Source: Eubacteriaceae bacterium
GTDB taxonomy: Bacteria; Bacillota; Clostridia; Lachnospirales; Lachnospiraceae
Direction of reading: 5' to 3'
Length of the DNA stretch: 64,000 nucleotides
NCBI GenBank assembly: GCA_910574895.1
Contig: CAJTDQ010000003.1
Location: forward strand, 1-64,000
Shown: piece after piece, positions 15,977 to 25,038 of the stretch
How positions within the stretch are numbered: the first letter of the stretch is position 1
Layout of the letters: each line of letters begins with the position of its first letter
The notes under the pieces: model-generated
Seen by the model: only the letters and a program-made list of their open reading frames with translations
The model's database searches: none
Told to the model about the DNA's origin: nothing
Made by a program: the position numbers and the translations under genes

Positions 15977-16859
15977 ATGATAAATAATAAACATAAGGAT
16001 CGTCTTTTTAGAAAAATTTTGGGAGATGAAAAGAACAAAGCAAATCTTTTGGAATTGTATAATGCACTGAATGATACTGAATACTCAAATCTTGATGATT
16101 TAGAGATAACGACAATTGATGATGTAATTTATATGGGAATGAAAAACGATATTTCGTTTCTTTTAGATAGTACAATGTCATTGTATGAACAGCAAAGTAC
16201 ATTTAATCCCAATATGCCTTTGAGGGGAGTGATGTATTTTTCTAAATTATATAATAAATATATAACAGTAAATAATTTCAATATTTTTAATAGTAAACTT
16301 ATAAAAATTCCAATGCCTCAATATTATGTTTTTTATAATGGAAAACAGGAATATCCCGACCAAATGAAACTGAAATTATCCGATGCATTTCAGATAAAGA
16401 AGGATGAAGGATTTGAATGGACGGCGGTAATGCTCAATATTAATTATGGAAAAAATAAAAAGTTAATGGATAAATGCAAAATTCTTCGAGATTATGCTAT
16501 ACTTGTAGAGAAGATAAGAAAATATCAGAAGGAGTATGCCAATATGGAGAATGGGGTTGCTAGAGCAGGGGATTACGGAGAGTGTTATTTTGTTAGAGGA
16601 AAAGTCAACGATTACCCAGGAAAATATTGAAAATGCAAAAAAGATAATGGATGACAATTGTTATAATACTGCAATTATTGTAAGTGATCCATTGCATATG
16701 AAAAAGGCAATGCTTATGACAGATGATTATGGAATCAAAGCATACAGTTCCCCGACACCTACATCTCGATATATCACTGTAAAGAGCAAAGTTTTATTTT
16801 TAGCCAGAGAGGAATTTTTCTATATAGGGTATAGAGTATATAGAATTTTTGATTTATAG
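15977..16859 (+). pseudogene. Chimeric remnant: Rpn-type nuclease N-part joined to YdcF/DUF218 C-part
   Basis: From ATG 15977 (after AAAAAGGAG) the product follows Rpn/PD-(D/E)XK transposase-like proteins: DRLFRKILGDEKNKANLLELYNAL, MKNDISFLLDSTMSLYEQQST and ending VEKIRKYQKEYANMEN at about codon 191. After that the similarity stops, and a different frame (open 16536-16859) reads LLEQGITESVILLEEKST and SPTPTSRYITVKSKVLF, the C-terminal half of DUF218/YdcF-like proteins. The two parts belong to unrelated families, so a deletion has fused two broken genes near 16545-16555 out of frame. The Rpn reading frame runs on to a stop at 16630. Confidence 0.7.
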
Positions 16860-16872
16860 GAGAGTTCAGTGA

Positions 16873-17403
16873 ATGATTGCATATAGAAGATTGAAGGAAG
16901 AAGAAATAAATAGAGAGTTATTCAGAAAATTTATACGTCACCAGAATGTTACAGACTGCTGGAGAGAAGAGAAGAATAATTGGGTTATTAAAAGTGATCC
17001 ATTTATTGATGACTGGACAGAGAAAGATTACCAGATACTAATTGTTTGTTTAAAAAATACAATCGCTATAGGTGGTTTTGTTTTTGCAGCTTTCAGTGAT
17101 AGTGATTTGAAAGGTTTTGTTTCTGTTGAACCTGAGTTATTTGGGGGCGAGCAAAAATACCTTGACCTATCTAGTATTCATGTATCTGAAGATATGCGTG
17201 GTCAGGGAGTTGGAAAAGCACTTTTTCTTGCGGCAAAAGAGTGGAGTAAGGAAAGAGGTGCTAAAAAGTTATATATATCTGCCCATTCTGCTGTTGAGAG
17301 TCAGGCGTTTTATAAGGTTATGGGATGTGTGGAAGCACAGGTATACAATCGAAAGCATGTGGAGGAAGAAACTTATGACTGCCAGTTGGAATGTGAATTG
17401 TAA
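16873..17403 (+). CDS. GNAT-family N-acetyltransferase
   Basis: This 176-aa protein has a well-formed GNAT core: YLDLSSIHVSEDMRGQGVGKALFLAAKEWSKERGAKKLYISAHSAVESQAFYKVMGC (about residues 95-150), with the acetyl-CoA loop RGQGVGKA and the SQAFYKVMG helix. GGAGAG precedes ATG 16873. A small amine substrate is likely but unidentified. It is followed by a flavodoxin-like gene after 58 bases. Confidence 0.88.
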   Translation: MIAYRRLKEEEINRELFRKFIRHQNVTDCWREEKNNWVIKSDPFIDDWTEKDYQILIVCLKNTIAIGGFVFAAFSDSDLKGFVSVEPELFGGEQKYLDLSSIHVSEDMRGQGVGKALFLAAKEWSKERGAKKLYISAHSAVESQAFYKVMGCVEAQVYNRKHVEEETYDCQLECEL

Positions 17404-17461
17404 TCGGTAAACAATAGGTATGAACATATAATTACTAAGATTTATGAAAGAGAGGTTTCCT

Positions 17462-18001
17462 ATGAGTAAGGTTGTAATATTGACTGGAAGTGTCAGAAAA
17501 GATGGAAACACTGATTTGTTGGCAAAGGCATTTGCAGAAGGTGCCAGAGAAAACAATGAAGTTGAAATCATACCATCAGCAGATTATCATGTAAATCCAT
17601 GTATTGGATGCAATTCCTGTTTTGAAAGAGAAGGTCATAAATGTTTTCAGCAAGATGATATGCAAAAGATTTATCCGAAATTGGCAGAAGCAGATGTTAT
17701 TGTTGTAGCTTCACCGGTTTATTTTTATGGAATCAGTGCACAGCTAAAAGCAATTATTGACCGTTTACATACGCCTATGAGAAATGAGTTTCAAGTTAAG
17801 AAGTTGGGGATTCTTTTAGTGGCAGCAGCAACACTTCCTACAGTATTTGATTCTATCAAAATGCAGTATCAATTGATTCTAGATTTTTTTAAACTGGAAG
17901 ATGCAGGCTCCATTCTTGTAAAAGGTGTTAAAGATATAGGAGATATTAAAGGAAATAAGGCATTGGAAGAGGCTTATGATTTAGGAAAATCAATATTTTA
18001 A
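17462..18001 (+). CDS. NADPH-dependent FMN reductase / flavodoxin-family protein
   Basis: The product starts MSKVVILTGSVRKDGNTDLLAKAF, the phosphate-binding loop of FMN reductases, and has NPCIGCNSCFEREGHKCFQQDDM, the cysteine-rich insertion of the iron-sulphur flavoprotein-like group, and VASPVYFYGISAQLKAIIDR for FMN binding. It would reduce FMN or quinone-type compounds. ATG 17462 is chosen because AGAGAGG stands eight bases upstream; an earlier ATG overlaps that site. Only three of the cysteines of a typical 4Fe-4S motif are close together, so cluster binding is uncertain. Confidence 0.85.
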   Translation: MSKVVILTGSVRKDGNTDLLAKAFAEGARENNEVEIIPSADYHVNPCIGCNSCFEREGHKCFQQDDMQKIYPKLAEADVIVVASPVYFYGISAQLKAIIDRLHTPMRNEFQVKKLGILLVAAATLPTVFDSIKMQYQLILDFFKLEDAGSILVKGVKDIGDIKGNKALEEAYDLGKSIF

Positions 18002-18028
18002 TAAAAAGTTCAAAAGGAGATTAGAGAA

Positions 18029-18334
18029 ATGGTTAAGCACATTATTTTATGGCAGTTAAAAGATGAATTTACAAATGAAGAAAAGGTGAGAATCAAGAAA
18101 AGGATTAAAGAGGGGCTAGAAGGGCTTCAAGGAAAAGTTCCAGGATTGTTAAGTATCAAAGTAAATATTAATGGGTTGGACTCATCCAATGCCGATTTGA
18201 TGCTGGATTCAGCCTTTGTGGATGAAAGTTCTTTGAAAGGATACGCTGTGCATCCAGAACATGTAAAGGTAGCAGATGAAAAAGTAAGACCATATACAAA
18301 GAGTAGAGTATGTCTGGATTATGAAGAAATTTAA
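18029..18334 (+). CDS. Dabb-family (stress-responsive A/B barrel) protein
   Basis: This 101-aa protein has the Dabb pattern MVKHIILWQLKDEFT at the start and HPEHVKVADEKVRPYTKSRVCLDYE at the end. These are small dimeric alpha/beta barrels; bacterial members are uncharacterised. AAAGGAG precedes ATG 18029, which is 27 bases after the flavodoxin-like gene, so the two are likely co-transcribed up to the terminator at 18377. Confidence 0.88.
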   Translation: MVKHIILWQLKDEFTNEEKVRIKKRIKEGLEGLQGKVPGLLSIKVNINGLDSSNADLMLDSAFVDESSLKGYAVHPEHVKVADEKVRPYTKSRVCLDYEEI

Positions 18335-18376
18335 GTGGGACATCAAGAGAAAGAGAATATGAAGATGGAATATAAA

Positions 18377-18399
18377 AACCCCGGCATTAAGCCGGGGTT
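18377..18399. terminator. Bidirectional terminator
   Basis: AACCCCGGC-ATTAA-GCCGGGGTT, a perfect 9-bp GC-rich stem between two convergent genes, with A/T-rich flanks on both sides. Confidence 0.85.
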
Positions 18400-18416
18400 A
18401 AATAATTAAAACTTAA

Positions 18417-18656
18417 TTATCTCCAAGGCCAGAAATTATTACGATTGCACCAATCACATCTGTTATGTCTGTGTTCATCGTGTCTGCCATCTCTACGGTC
18501 ATCGTGTCTGTCGTCTCTTCGTTCGTCATGCCAGTCATCTCTATGATTGTCATGCCAGTCATTCCTATGATCTCTGTTGTTATGGCATGAGTGGCATGGT
18601 GTGTGGTCATGTCTGCGCCAAGAGTTTCCACATGAGCATCCCCAATTATTCGACAT
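18417..18656 (-). CDS. His/Asp/Arg-rich small protein with paired cysteines (79 aa)
   Basis: On the minus strand AAAGGAG stands seven bases before the ATG at 18656. The product opens MSNNWGCSCGNSWRRHD, has CHSCH at about residue 21-25, then a low-complexity stretch of repeating HDxxRDD-like units (about residues 29-66), and closes CDWCNRNNFWPWR. Histidines, acidic residues and three Cys pairs (CxC, CxxC, CxxC) suggest metal binding. It has no membrane segment. Spore-coat-like or metal-storage roles are possible; nothing in the sequence decides. It is divergent from the AraC-type gene. Confidence 0.65.
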   Translation of the reverse strand: MSNNWGCSCGNSWRRHDHTPCHSCHNNRDHRNDWHDNHRDDWHDERRDDRHDDRRDGRHDEHRHNRCDWCNRNNFWPWR

Positions 18657-18791
18657 AAAATTCTCCTTTTTTCTTTATAGTATGCAGGACATGCTAGAAG
18701 AGGTGAACAATAAATGCAACAAAATTGAACATAAAATGTCAAGAATGTGTATGACAGAAGCGCTATCATAGATATTGACAGGAGGAAAAAA

Positions 18792-19670
18792 ATGGATTGG
18801 ATTAGAGGCTTTCAGAAATCTATAGACTATATTGATGAGCATATTACAGAATCCCTAGAATATGAGCATATAGCACAGCAGATGAATATTTCAAGTTTTT
18901 ATTATCAGAAAATATTTTCTATTATATGTGGAATTTCAATAGGGGAATATATTCGTAATCGCAGACTTGCACTTGCCGGCAGTGAGTTATTGGCGACAGA
19001 CGAAAAGATAATTGATATTGCACAGAAGTATGGTTATGATACGCAGGAGGGATTTACCCGTGCGTTTACACGATTTCACGGTGTAACTCCCTATACAGCA
19101 AGAAAGCATAGTATCCCATTAAAAGCATTTTCCAAACTGTCGATATCAATTTCAGTGAAAGGTGGAAAGAAAATGAATTACAAAATTGAAGAAAAGGATA
19201 GTTTTAAAATTGTAGCAAAAACACAACGATTTACAAAAATTGAGGATGTAAATGGAAGAAAAGATATACCAGAGTTTTGGACAAAATGTCATCAGGATGG
19301 AACGGTAAAGTTTTTAGAGGAAATTGGGAAAAAAGATGGTGCTTTAGGAAGTAATATTGTGGGAATGTGCATGGAAGATTCTACAATTGTGAAAGATTTT
19401 CCATATTCTATTGGTGCAGAGTATAATGGAGGAAGAGTACCAGAAGGGTATGAAATAATTGAAGTTCCAGCTACAACATGGGCGGTTTTTGGAACAGAAG
19501 GATTTATGCTAGAAGCGATACAGAAACTTTGGCATCAAGTTTTCACAGAGTTTTTTCCAACATCAGACTATAAACCAGATAAAAACTTTGACTTGGAAAT
19601 TTATCCAATGGGAGATATGAATAGTGAAGATTATCACAGCGAAATCTGGATTGCAGTGACGAAAAAGTAA
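18792..19670 (+). CDS. AraC-family regulator with GyrI-like effector domain
   Basis: The first 110 residues form a double-HTH AraC domain (DYIDEHITESLEYEHIAQQMNIS, IGEYIRNRRLALAGSELL, GYDTQEGFTRAFTRFHGVTP). Residues about 125-293 are a GyrI-like/effector-binding domain (VPEGYEIIEVPATTWAVF, FDLEIYPMGD, EIWIAVTKK) that binds drug-like small molecules. ATG 18792 follows AGGAGG; an upstream ATG lies before this site and is rejected. A related free-standing GyrI protein is encoded at 27017. Targets are unknown. Confidence 0.92.
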   Translation: MDWIRGFQKSIDYIDEHITESLEYEHIAQQMNISSFYYQKIFSIICGISIGEYIRNRRLALAGSELLATDEKIIDIAQKYGYDTQEGFTRAFTRFHGVTPYTARKHSIPLKAFSKLSISISVKGGKKMNYKIEEKDSFKIVAKTQRFTKIEDVNGRKDIPEFWTKCHQDGTVKFLEEIGKKDGALGSNIVGMCMEDSTIVKDFPYSIGAEYNGGRVPEGYEIIEVPATTWAVFGTEGFMLEAIQKLWHQVFTEFFPTSDYKPDKNFDLEIYPMGDMNSEDYHSEIWIAVTKK

Positions 19671-19693
19671 GTGACATAGTTAGGATATAGTTA

Positions 19694-19732
19694 GGAGCAT
19701 ATCACATCAAACTTTTTAGTGTGATATGCTCC
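19694..19732. terminator. 13-bp inverted repeat after the AraC-type gene
   Basis: GGAGCATATCACA at 19694-19706 pairs perfectly with 19720-19732 across a 13-base loop. The following sequence TTGTGTGTATTTTC is only moderately T-rich. Its place 23 bases after the stop suggests a terminator; an operator is the alternative. Confidence 0.6.
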
Positions 19733-19852
19733 TTGTGTGTATTTTCAGGCATCACTTTTTAATAAAATTGATATACAATATTTTTATTTAAGGATTATTT
19801 AATAATTGTTCAATTATAATAAGGCTATCAGAAAGAAAGAGAGGAGCAGAAA

Positions 19853-22204
19853 ATGTACCTGCGTATACTGAAAAAAGATATAAAGCGCAAGAAAACGATG
19901 AATATAATATTGTTGATTTTTATTATTCTTGCTACTACATTTATTGCAAGCGGGGCAAATAATGTGGTATCAGTTATGACAGCTTTGGATAATTATTTTG
20001 AAAAGGCGGAGGTTCCAGATTATTATTTTGGAATGAGTGATGAAAATGGATGTGAAAAAATTAAGCAGTTTGCAAATGAAAATCAATATCAGTGTAAATG
20101 TTTTGAACATATCTTAATTAATCCAAAAGACATAAAAGTAAATAGCAAAAAGTTTAAATATACAAATACAACAATGATTTCCAATTTGAAAAATTGTACA
20201 AAGTTGTTTGACAAAAATGATAATGAAATTGTAAAAGTTAATGATGGGGAACTTTACGTTACAGCTGAATTGTTCTACTCAGACAAATATGATTTGAAAC
20301 AGGGAGACATTTTAAAAATAACTATCGGAGATAAAACGAAAGAGTTTAAACTAAAGGGATGTACGAAAGATGCTTTGTATGGTTCGGCGATGATAGGGCA
20401 GACAAGACTTCTTATCAGTGAAAAGGATTATCAATATTTTGACAAAGAAAAGTCCAATTTATGGTATGAAGCATATTTCTATACGGATGATTCAAAATTT
20501 TTGGATAAAATTAATGAAAATAATTTTAATGTTGAAATGAATGCTGATAAAAATATGATTAAAACAATGTATATTATGGATATGATTACGGCACTCATAC
20601 TACTGATTGTCAGCATATGTCTTATGATTGTTTCTATGGTGATTCTGCGCTTTACGATTAATTTTACAATGAGTGAGGAATTCAGAGAAATCGGAGTGAT
20701 GAAGGCTATTGGAATTACAAATGGGAGAATTCGCTTGCTTTATATTTTAAAATATTTTGCGATAGCTGTTATGGGAAGTGCGATTGGATTTGGTATTAGT
20801 TTCCCGTTTGGTTCATTGATGATTCAAAATCTGTCAAGAAATGTGATTGTCTCTAATGGTGGATATTTTGTTTTGAATATTATATGTGCAATCTTAACAG
20901 CAGCAGCTGTAGTGGGATTCTGTTATTTCTGCACACGAAAAATTAAAATATTTTCGCCAATTGATGCAATTAGAAATGGCGACCAAGGAGAACGGTATAA
21001 AAGAAAAGGTATGATTGCCTTAAGTAAATCAAGATTGTCTCCGGTTTGGTTTATGTCAGTAAATGATATTTTCAGTGGAATGAAAAGATTTGTAATCATG
21101 ATTTTAATTTTTGCGTTTGGAATTTTACTGATTTTGATTCCAATTAATACAATTAATACATTAAAGTCAGATAATCTTGTCAGTTGGTTCAGTATGGCAA
21201 AATGTGACCATGTTGTTGCACAGGAATTGTTGTTTGGTGTTTCAAAAGATAACGAAAAGATGATTGATAATAAACTAAAAGGTATAGAAAAAATATTATC
21301 AAAAAACAATATTACGGCAGATGTGTTCCAAGAGATACTGTTCCGCATGGGGATTTCCCATGATGGTAAGAAAATGAGTTCTCTGGCATTTCAGGGAAAA
21401 GGGAATGTTACAACAGAGATGTACTCTTATCTTGAAGGAACCCCTCCACAGAGTAACAATGAAGTGGCAATCAGCCATGTGGTTGCAGATAATATTCATG
21501 CCCGCATTGGCGATACAGTTGAAATAAAATATGGGAATACAACGAAGAAATATATTGTAACTGCATTGTATCAGACAATGAATAATATGGGAGAAGGTAT
21601 CAGATTTTATCAGAATGAAACGCTTGATTATGGATTTGCAGCAGGCTGTTTTGGAGTGCAGATAAAATATACAGACCATCCAGACAGTGACGAACTGGCA
21701 AGGAGAAAAGAGATATTAAAAAAGAATCTGTCTGATACAAAAGTTTATTCTACCGGTGAATATATTAATGAAATGATAGGTGATATTGCCGGACAATTGG
21801 AAGATGTAAAAATGCTTATTATAATGATAGTGCTTTGTATTAATGTTCTTGTTACCGTTCTGATGGTAAAAAGTTTTATCACAAAGGAAAAGGGAGAAAT
21901 AGGAATGATTAAAGCAATAGGATTTAGAGACACTTCTTTAGTTGCATGGCAGACGGTACGAATCGGAATTGTTTTGGTGATTGCAATTGTTTTGGGAACA
22001 TTATTCTCCTCCCCGGTTTCTAAATTTACTTCGGGGCAGGTGTTTAAAATCATGGGAGCACAAAGCATTGAATTTACAATCAGACCAATGGAAGTTTATA
22101 TCATATATCCGTTGTTGGTGTTTGGAGTGACTGTAATTGCAGCAATGCTTACAGCATTACAAATAAGAAAAATATCAGCATCTGAGACATCAAATATCGA
22201 ATAA
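19853..22204 (+). CDS. ABC transporter permease with two FtsX domains
   Basis: This 783-aa membrane protein has an N-terminal anchor (residues 15-37), a first extracellular domain (to about 235), three membrane segments with the FtsX motif EFREIGVMKAIGITNGRIRLLY (about 275-297), a second anchor and extracellular domain (about 415-655), and three last segments with the repeated motif KGEIGMIKAIGFRD. This duplicated FtsX layout is that of MacB/BceB-like exporters and peptide-sensing transporters. The ATPase, a response regulator and a kinase follow in order, so the four genes form a transport-sensing unit, probably against antimicrobial peptides. Confidence 0.9.
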   Translation: MYLRILKKDIKRKKTMNIILLIFIILATTFIASGANNVVSVMTALDNYFEKAEVPDYYFGMSDENGCEKIKQFANENQYQCKCFEHILINPKDIKVNSKKFKYTNTTMISNLKNCTKLFDKNDNEIVKVNDGELYVTAELFYSDKYDLKQGDILKITIGDKTKEFKLKGCTKDALYGSAMIGQTRLLISEKDYQYFDKEKSNLWYEAYFYTDDSKFLDKINENNFNVEMNADKNMIKTMYIMDMITALILLIVSICLMIVSMVILRFTINFTMSEEFREIGVMKAIGITNGRIRLLYILKYFAIAVMGSAIGFGISFPFGSLMIQNLSRNVIVSNGGYFVLNIICAILTAAAVVGFCYFCTRKIKIFSPIDAIRNGDQGERYKRKGMIALSKSRLSPVWFMSVNDIFSGMKRFVIMILIFAFGILLILIPINTINTLKSDNLVSWFSMAKCDHVVAQELLFGVSKDNEKMIDNKLKGIEKILSKNNITADVFQEILFRMGISHDGKKMSSLAFQGKGNVTTEMYSYLEGTPPQSNNEVAISHVVADNIHARIGDTVEIKYGNTTKKYIVTALYQTMNNMGEGIRFYQNETLDYGFAAGCFGVQIKYTDHPDSDELARRKEILKKNLSDTKVYSTGEYINEMIGDIAGQLEDVKMLIIMIVLCINVLVTVLMVKSFITKEKGEIGMIKAIGFRDTSLVAWQTVRIGIVLVIAIVLGTLFSSPVSKFTSGQVFKIMGAQSIEFTIRPMEVYIIYPLLVFGVTVIAAMLTALQIRKISASETSNIE

Positions 22205-22267
22205 AGAAGAAACTATACCTCCGAATGAAGAGCGGAGCATTACAGATTAATTAGAGGAGAGAATTAA

Positions 22268-23035
22268 ATGGAAAATATTTTAGAGGTCAAGGACCTATGT
22301 AAAACATATATCATAAACAAGCATCAGAATAACGTATTAAAGAATGTAAATTTTAATGTGAAAGAGGGAGAGATGATTGCTGTCATGGGACCATCCGGCT
22401 CAGGAAAATCAACACTTTTGTATGCTGTTTCAGGAATGGATGATATTACAGCGGGAGAAGTTGAGTTCTGTGGGAAACGTATTTCGGAATTAAGTGCAAA
22501 GGAACTGGCAGGACTGCGTTTAGAAGAAATGGGATTTATATTTCAGCAGATGTATATGTTGAAAAATCTTACGGTGTTGGATAATATTATTCTTCCTGCC
22601 TGTCAGTCGGATAAGATTAAGGAGAGCCGGAAGGAAACGGTACAACGTGGGCAGGATTTGATGAGAAAACTTGGAATTATTGAAATTGCTGATAATGATA
22701 TCAATGAGGTTTCGGGAGGACAGCTTCAGCGTGCGTGTATTTGCAGAAGTATGATGAATCGTCCAAAAGTAATATTTGCTGATGAGCCTACAGGGGCATT
22801 GAACCGCACATCTTCTGAGGAAGTTATGGAAGAATTAGCGAAAATTAATAATGAAGGTACAACTATCATGCTTGTTACCCACGACGTTAAGGTAGCTGCA
22901 AAATGTACAAGAGTCATGTATATTGTTGACGGAAATATTGCCGGAGAGTACAATTTAGGTAAGTACACTTCTTCTGTTCAACTTCGTGAAAGAGAACGCT
23001 CATTGAACAATTGGCTTATGGAAATGGGCTGGTAA
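22268..23035 (+). CDS. ABC transporter ATP-binding protein (MacB/LolD type)
   Basis: This 255-aa ATPase carries Walker A GPSGSGKST (about residues 40-48), Q-loop IFQQMYMLKNLTVLDNI, signature VSGGQLQRACICRS, Walker B VIFADEPTGALN and the switch His in LVTHDVKV. These are features of the LolD/MacB group that works with FtsX permeases such as the one 64 bases upstream. The C-terminus carries about 30 extra residues after the ATPase core (YTSSVQLRERERSLNNWLMEMGW). The start ATG 22268 follows AGAGGAGAG. Confidence 0.93.
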   Translation: MENILEVKDLCKTYIINKHQNNVLKNVNFNVKEGEMIAVMGPSGSGKSTLLYAVSGMDDITAGEVEFCGKRISELSAKELAGLRLEEMGFIFQQMYMLKNLTVLDNIILPACQSDKIKESRKETVQRGQDLMRKLGIIEIADNDINEVSGGQLQRACICRSMMNRPKVIFADEPTGALNRTSSEEVMEELAKINNEGTTIMLVTHDVKVAAKCTRVMYIVDGNIAGEYNLGKYTSSVQLRERERSLNNWLMEMGW

Positions 23036-23054
23036 AGATTGGGGAGGAAAAGAT

Positions 23055-23717
23055 TTGATAGATATTCTAATCGTTGAAGATAATAAAGAACTTTCTACAT
23101 TGCTTTGTGATTTTCTCCGAGCCGAAAATTACATTGTGAGCGTAGCAGAAAACGGAGAAAAGGCCTTGTCGCTGTATGAAAAATATGGCGCAAGGCTTGT
23201 CTTGCTTGATATTATGCTGCCGGGAATGGATGGTTTTGCAGTATGTTCAAAAATCCGCGAGCAGAGCAACACACCAATTCTGATTGTCAGTGCAAAAACA
23301 GAAAAAGACGATAAACTGAACGGATTGATTTTGGGTGCGGATGATTATATTGAAAAACCATATGATATTGATATTATGCTGGCAAAAATTGATGGCATTT
23401 TTAAGCGCAGGTATTCTCTTGATGAAGTTGCAGATGGAAATCTGCTGTTAAATAAGGTAAACAGAACAGTAAAGAAAAACGGTGCTTTGCTGGAAATGAC
23501 AGCAAAAGAATATGATTTGTTATTGCTGTTGATGGAGAATCGAGGAAAGGTACTAAATAAAGAATATATATTTAATCAGATATGGGGATTCGATAGTGAT
23601 TCTGAACCACAGACTTTGACGGTTCATATCAAATGGCTTCGCCGGAAGATAGAAGATGATCCGAAAAAGCCAAAAAGAATTTCAACCATATGGGGTGTTG
23701 GATATATGTTTGAATAA
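23055..23717 (+). CDS. OmpR/PhoB-type response regulator
   Basis: The receiver domain (1-115) starts IDILIVEDNKEL and has the phospho-acceptor in LVLLDIMLPGMDGF and the conserved Lys in DYIEKPYD; the C-terminal winged helix (about 125-220) ends TIWGVGYMFE, as in OmpR regulators. The start is a TTG at 23055, seven bases after GGGGAGG. It sits between the ABC genes and the cognate kinase, so it most likely controls the ABC transporter. Confidence 0.93.
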   Translation: MIDILIVEDNKELSTLLCDFLRAENYIVSVAENGEKALSLYEKYGARLVLLDIMLPGMDGFAVCSKIREQSNTPILIVSAKTEKDDKLNGLILGADDYIEKPYDIDIMLAKIDGIFKRRYSLDEVADGNLLLNKVNRTVKKNGALLEMTAKEYDLLLLLMENRGKVLNKEYIFNQIWGFDSDSEPQTLTVHIKWLRRKIEDDPKKPKRISTIWGVGYMFE

Positions 23718-23726
23718 GGAGCATCT

Positions 23727-24974
23727 ATGAAAAGTTATAATAGAATATTGATTGCTGTAGTTGTTACATTGATTGCAATTTTTACGTTTTGTAATTTGTA
23801 CATATATTCTTTTGACAGTAATAATAGTAGCGGAAAACAATATAGAGTGGAAGCACAAAGGGTTGTGAATCAGATTGAAAGAGAGGGATATTCAAAAATT
23901 GATTTATCTCAATATAGCACGATTACAGCAGTTGATGTTATGGGAAGTAAAGATGATAAATCCTTTTTTGAAACAGACAGCGATTATCTTATTAGAAAAA
24001 TTAATGGAGAGTTTTATAGAATTGAATATAGTCTGCAGGACAATCATTGGGAATATGGAATTATTGGAATCATGAATTTCTTTCTTGTTGTCATGGCAGT
24101 TATGGTGATAGCAATTATGCTTTTTATCCGGCAAAAAGTATTAAAACCTTTTGACGAACTGAAAGAAGTTCCTTATGAACTTGCCAGAGGGAATCTGACG
24201 GTTCCGGTGAAAGAAGGCAAAAGTAAGTTCTTTAGTAAATTTGCATGGGGAGTAGATTTATTACGTGAGAATATAGAACAGCAGAAACAAAAGGAATTAA
24301 GTCTGCAGAAGGAAAAGAAAACTTTAGTCTTGTCTATCTCTCATGATATTAAAACACCTCTTTCAGCAATAAAACTTTATGCAAAAGCATTGTCGAAAGG
24401 ACTGTATAAGGATAAAGAAAGGCAGACTGAGATTTTTGACAATATTCATACAAAAGCAGTTGAAATTGAGAATTTTGTGAATGAGATTATTAAAGCATCT
24501 AGTGAGGAGTTCCTGAATCTAGAGGTTGCTATCGGTGAGTTTTATCTTTCACAGGCTGTGGAAAAAATATCGGATTATTATTGTGAAAAGCTGGAATTAG
24601 TTAAAACCGGGTTTATGATAGGAGAATATTCCAACTGTATTCTCAAAGGGGATTTGGATCGTTTGGTGGAAGTTTTACAGAATGTGATAGAAAATGCGAT
24701 AAAGTATGGAGATGGACATAGCATTGAAATTTCGTTTACAAAGGAAGAAGACTGCCGCCTGATAACGGTAAGAAATAGCGGATGTACTTTGCCTAAAACA
24801 GAATTGCCACATGTTTTTGAAAGTTTCTGGCGTGGTTCCAATGCCGGAAACAAGAGTGGAAGCGGATTGGGACTTTATATCTGTAGACAGCTTATGCATA
24901 AGATGGATGGGGATATATTTGCAGATATAGACCATGAAATGATGTGTGTGACGGTGGTAATAAGAGAAGTGTAA
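23727..24974 (+). CDS. Membrane sensor histidine kinase
   Basis: The product has 415 aa: a first membrane segment at residues 7-27, an extracellular region to about 110, a second segment at 112-135, a HAMP-like stretch, the phospho-acceptor block LSISHDIKTPLSAIKLY (about 208-224), N-box VLQNVIENAIKYGDG and G-box GSGLGLYICRQLMHKMDGD. The sensing region is longer than in the intramembrane-sensing BceS kinases (which have almost none), so it probably senses a ligand itself. The gene is nine bases after the regulator gene and ends at a terminator. Confidence 0.92.
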   Translation: MKSYNRILIAVVVTLIAIFTFCNLYIYSFDSNNSSGKQYRVEAQRVVNQIEREGYSKIDLSQYSTITAVDVMGSKDDKSFFETDSDYLIRKINGEFYRIEYSLQDNHWEYGIIGIMNFFLVVMAVMVIAIMLFIRQKVLKPFDELKEVPYELARGNLTVPVKEGKSKFFSKFAWGVDLLRENIEQQKQKELSLQKEKKTLVLSISHDIKTPLSAIKLYAKALSKGLYKDKERQTEIFDNIHTKAVEIENFVNEIIKASSEEFLNLEVAIGEFYLSQAVEKISDYYCEKLELVKTGFMIGEYSNCILKGDLDRLVEVLQNVIENAIKYGDGHSIEISFTKEEDCRLITVRNSGCTLPKTELPHVFESFWRGSNAGNKSGSGLGLYICRQLMHKMDGDIFADIDHEMMCVTVVIREV

Positions 24975-25022
24975 AAAGAATGTGGAAGTAATTGTTTAAT
25001 CAATATTTTCCACATTCTTTTT
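24973..25022. terminator. Bidirectional terminator, 15-bp stem
   Basis: AAAAAGAATGTGGAA at 24973-24987 pairs perfectly with TTCCACATTCTTTTT at 25008-25022. It lies between the kinase gene and the convergent esterase gene and has T-runs in both directions. Confidence 0.88.
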
Positions 25023-25038
25023 TATATTGTTTTTAAAA

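Noticed and set aside
18413-18769. Alternative minus-strand frame overlapping the His-rich gene
   Set aside because: Its Thr/Met-rich repeat is the frame-shifted image of the His/Asp/Arg repeat, and the binding site fits the other frame.
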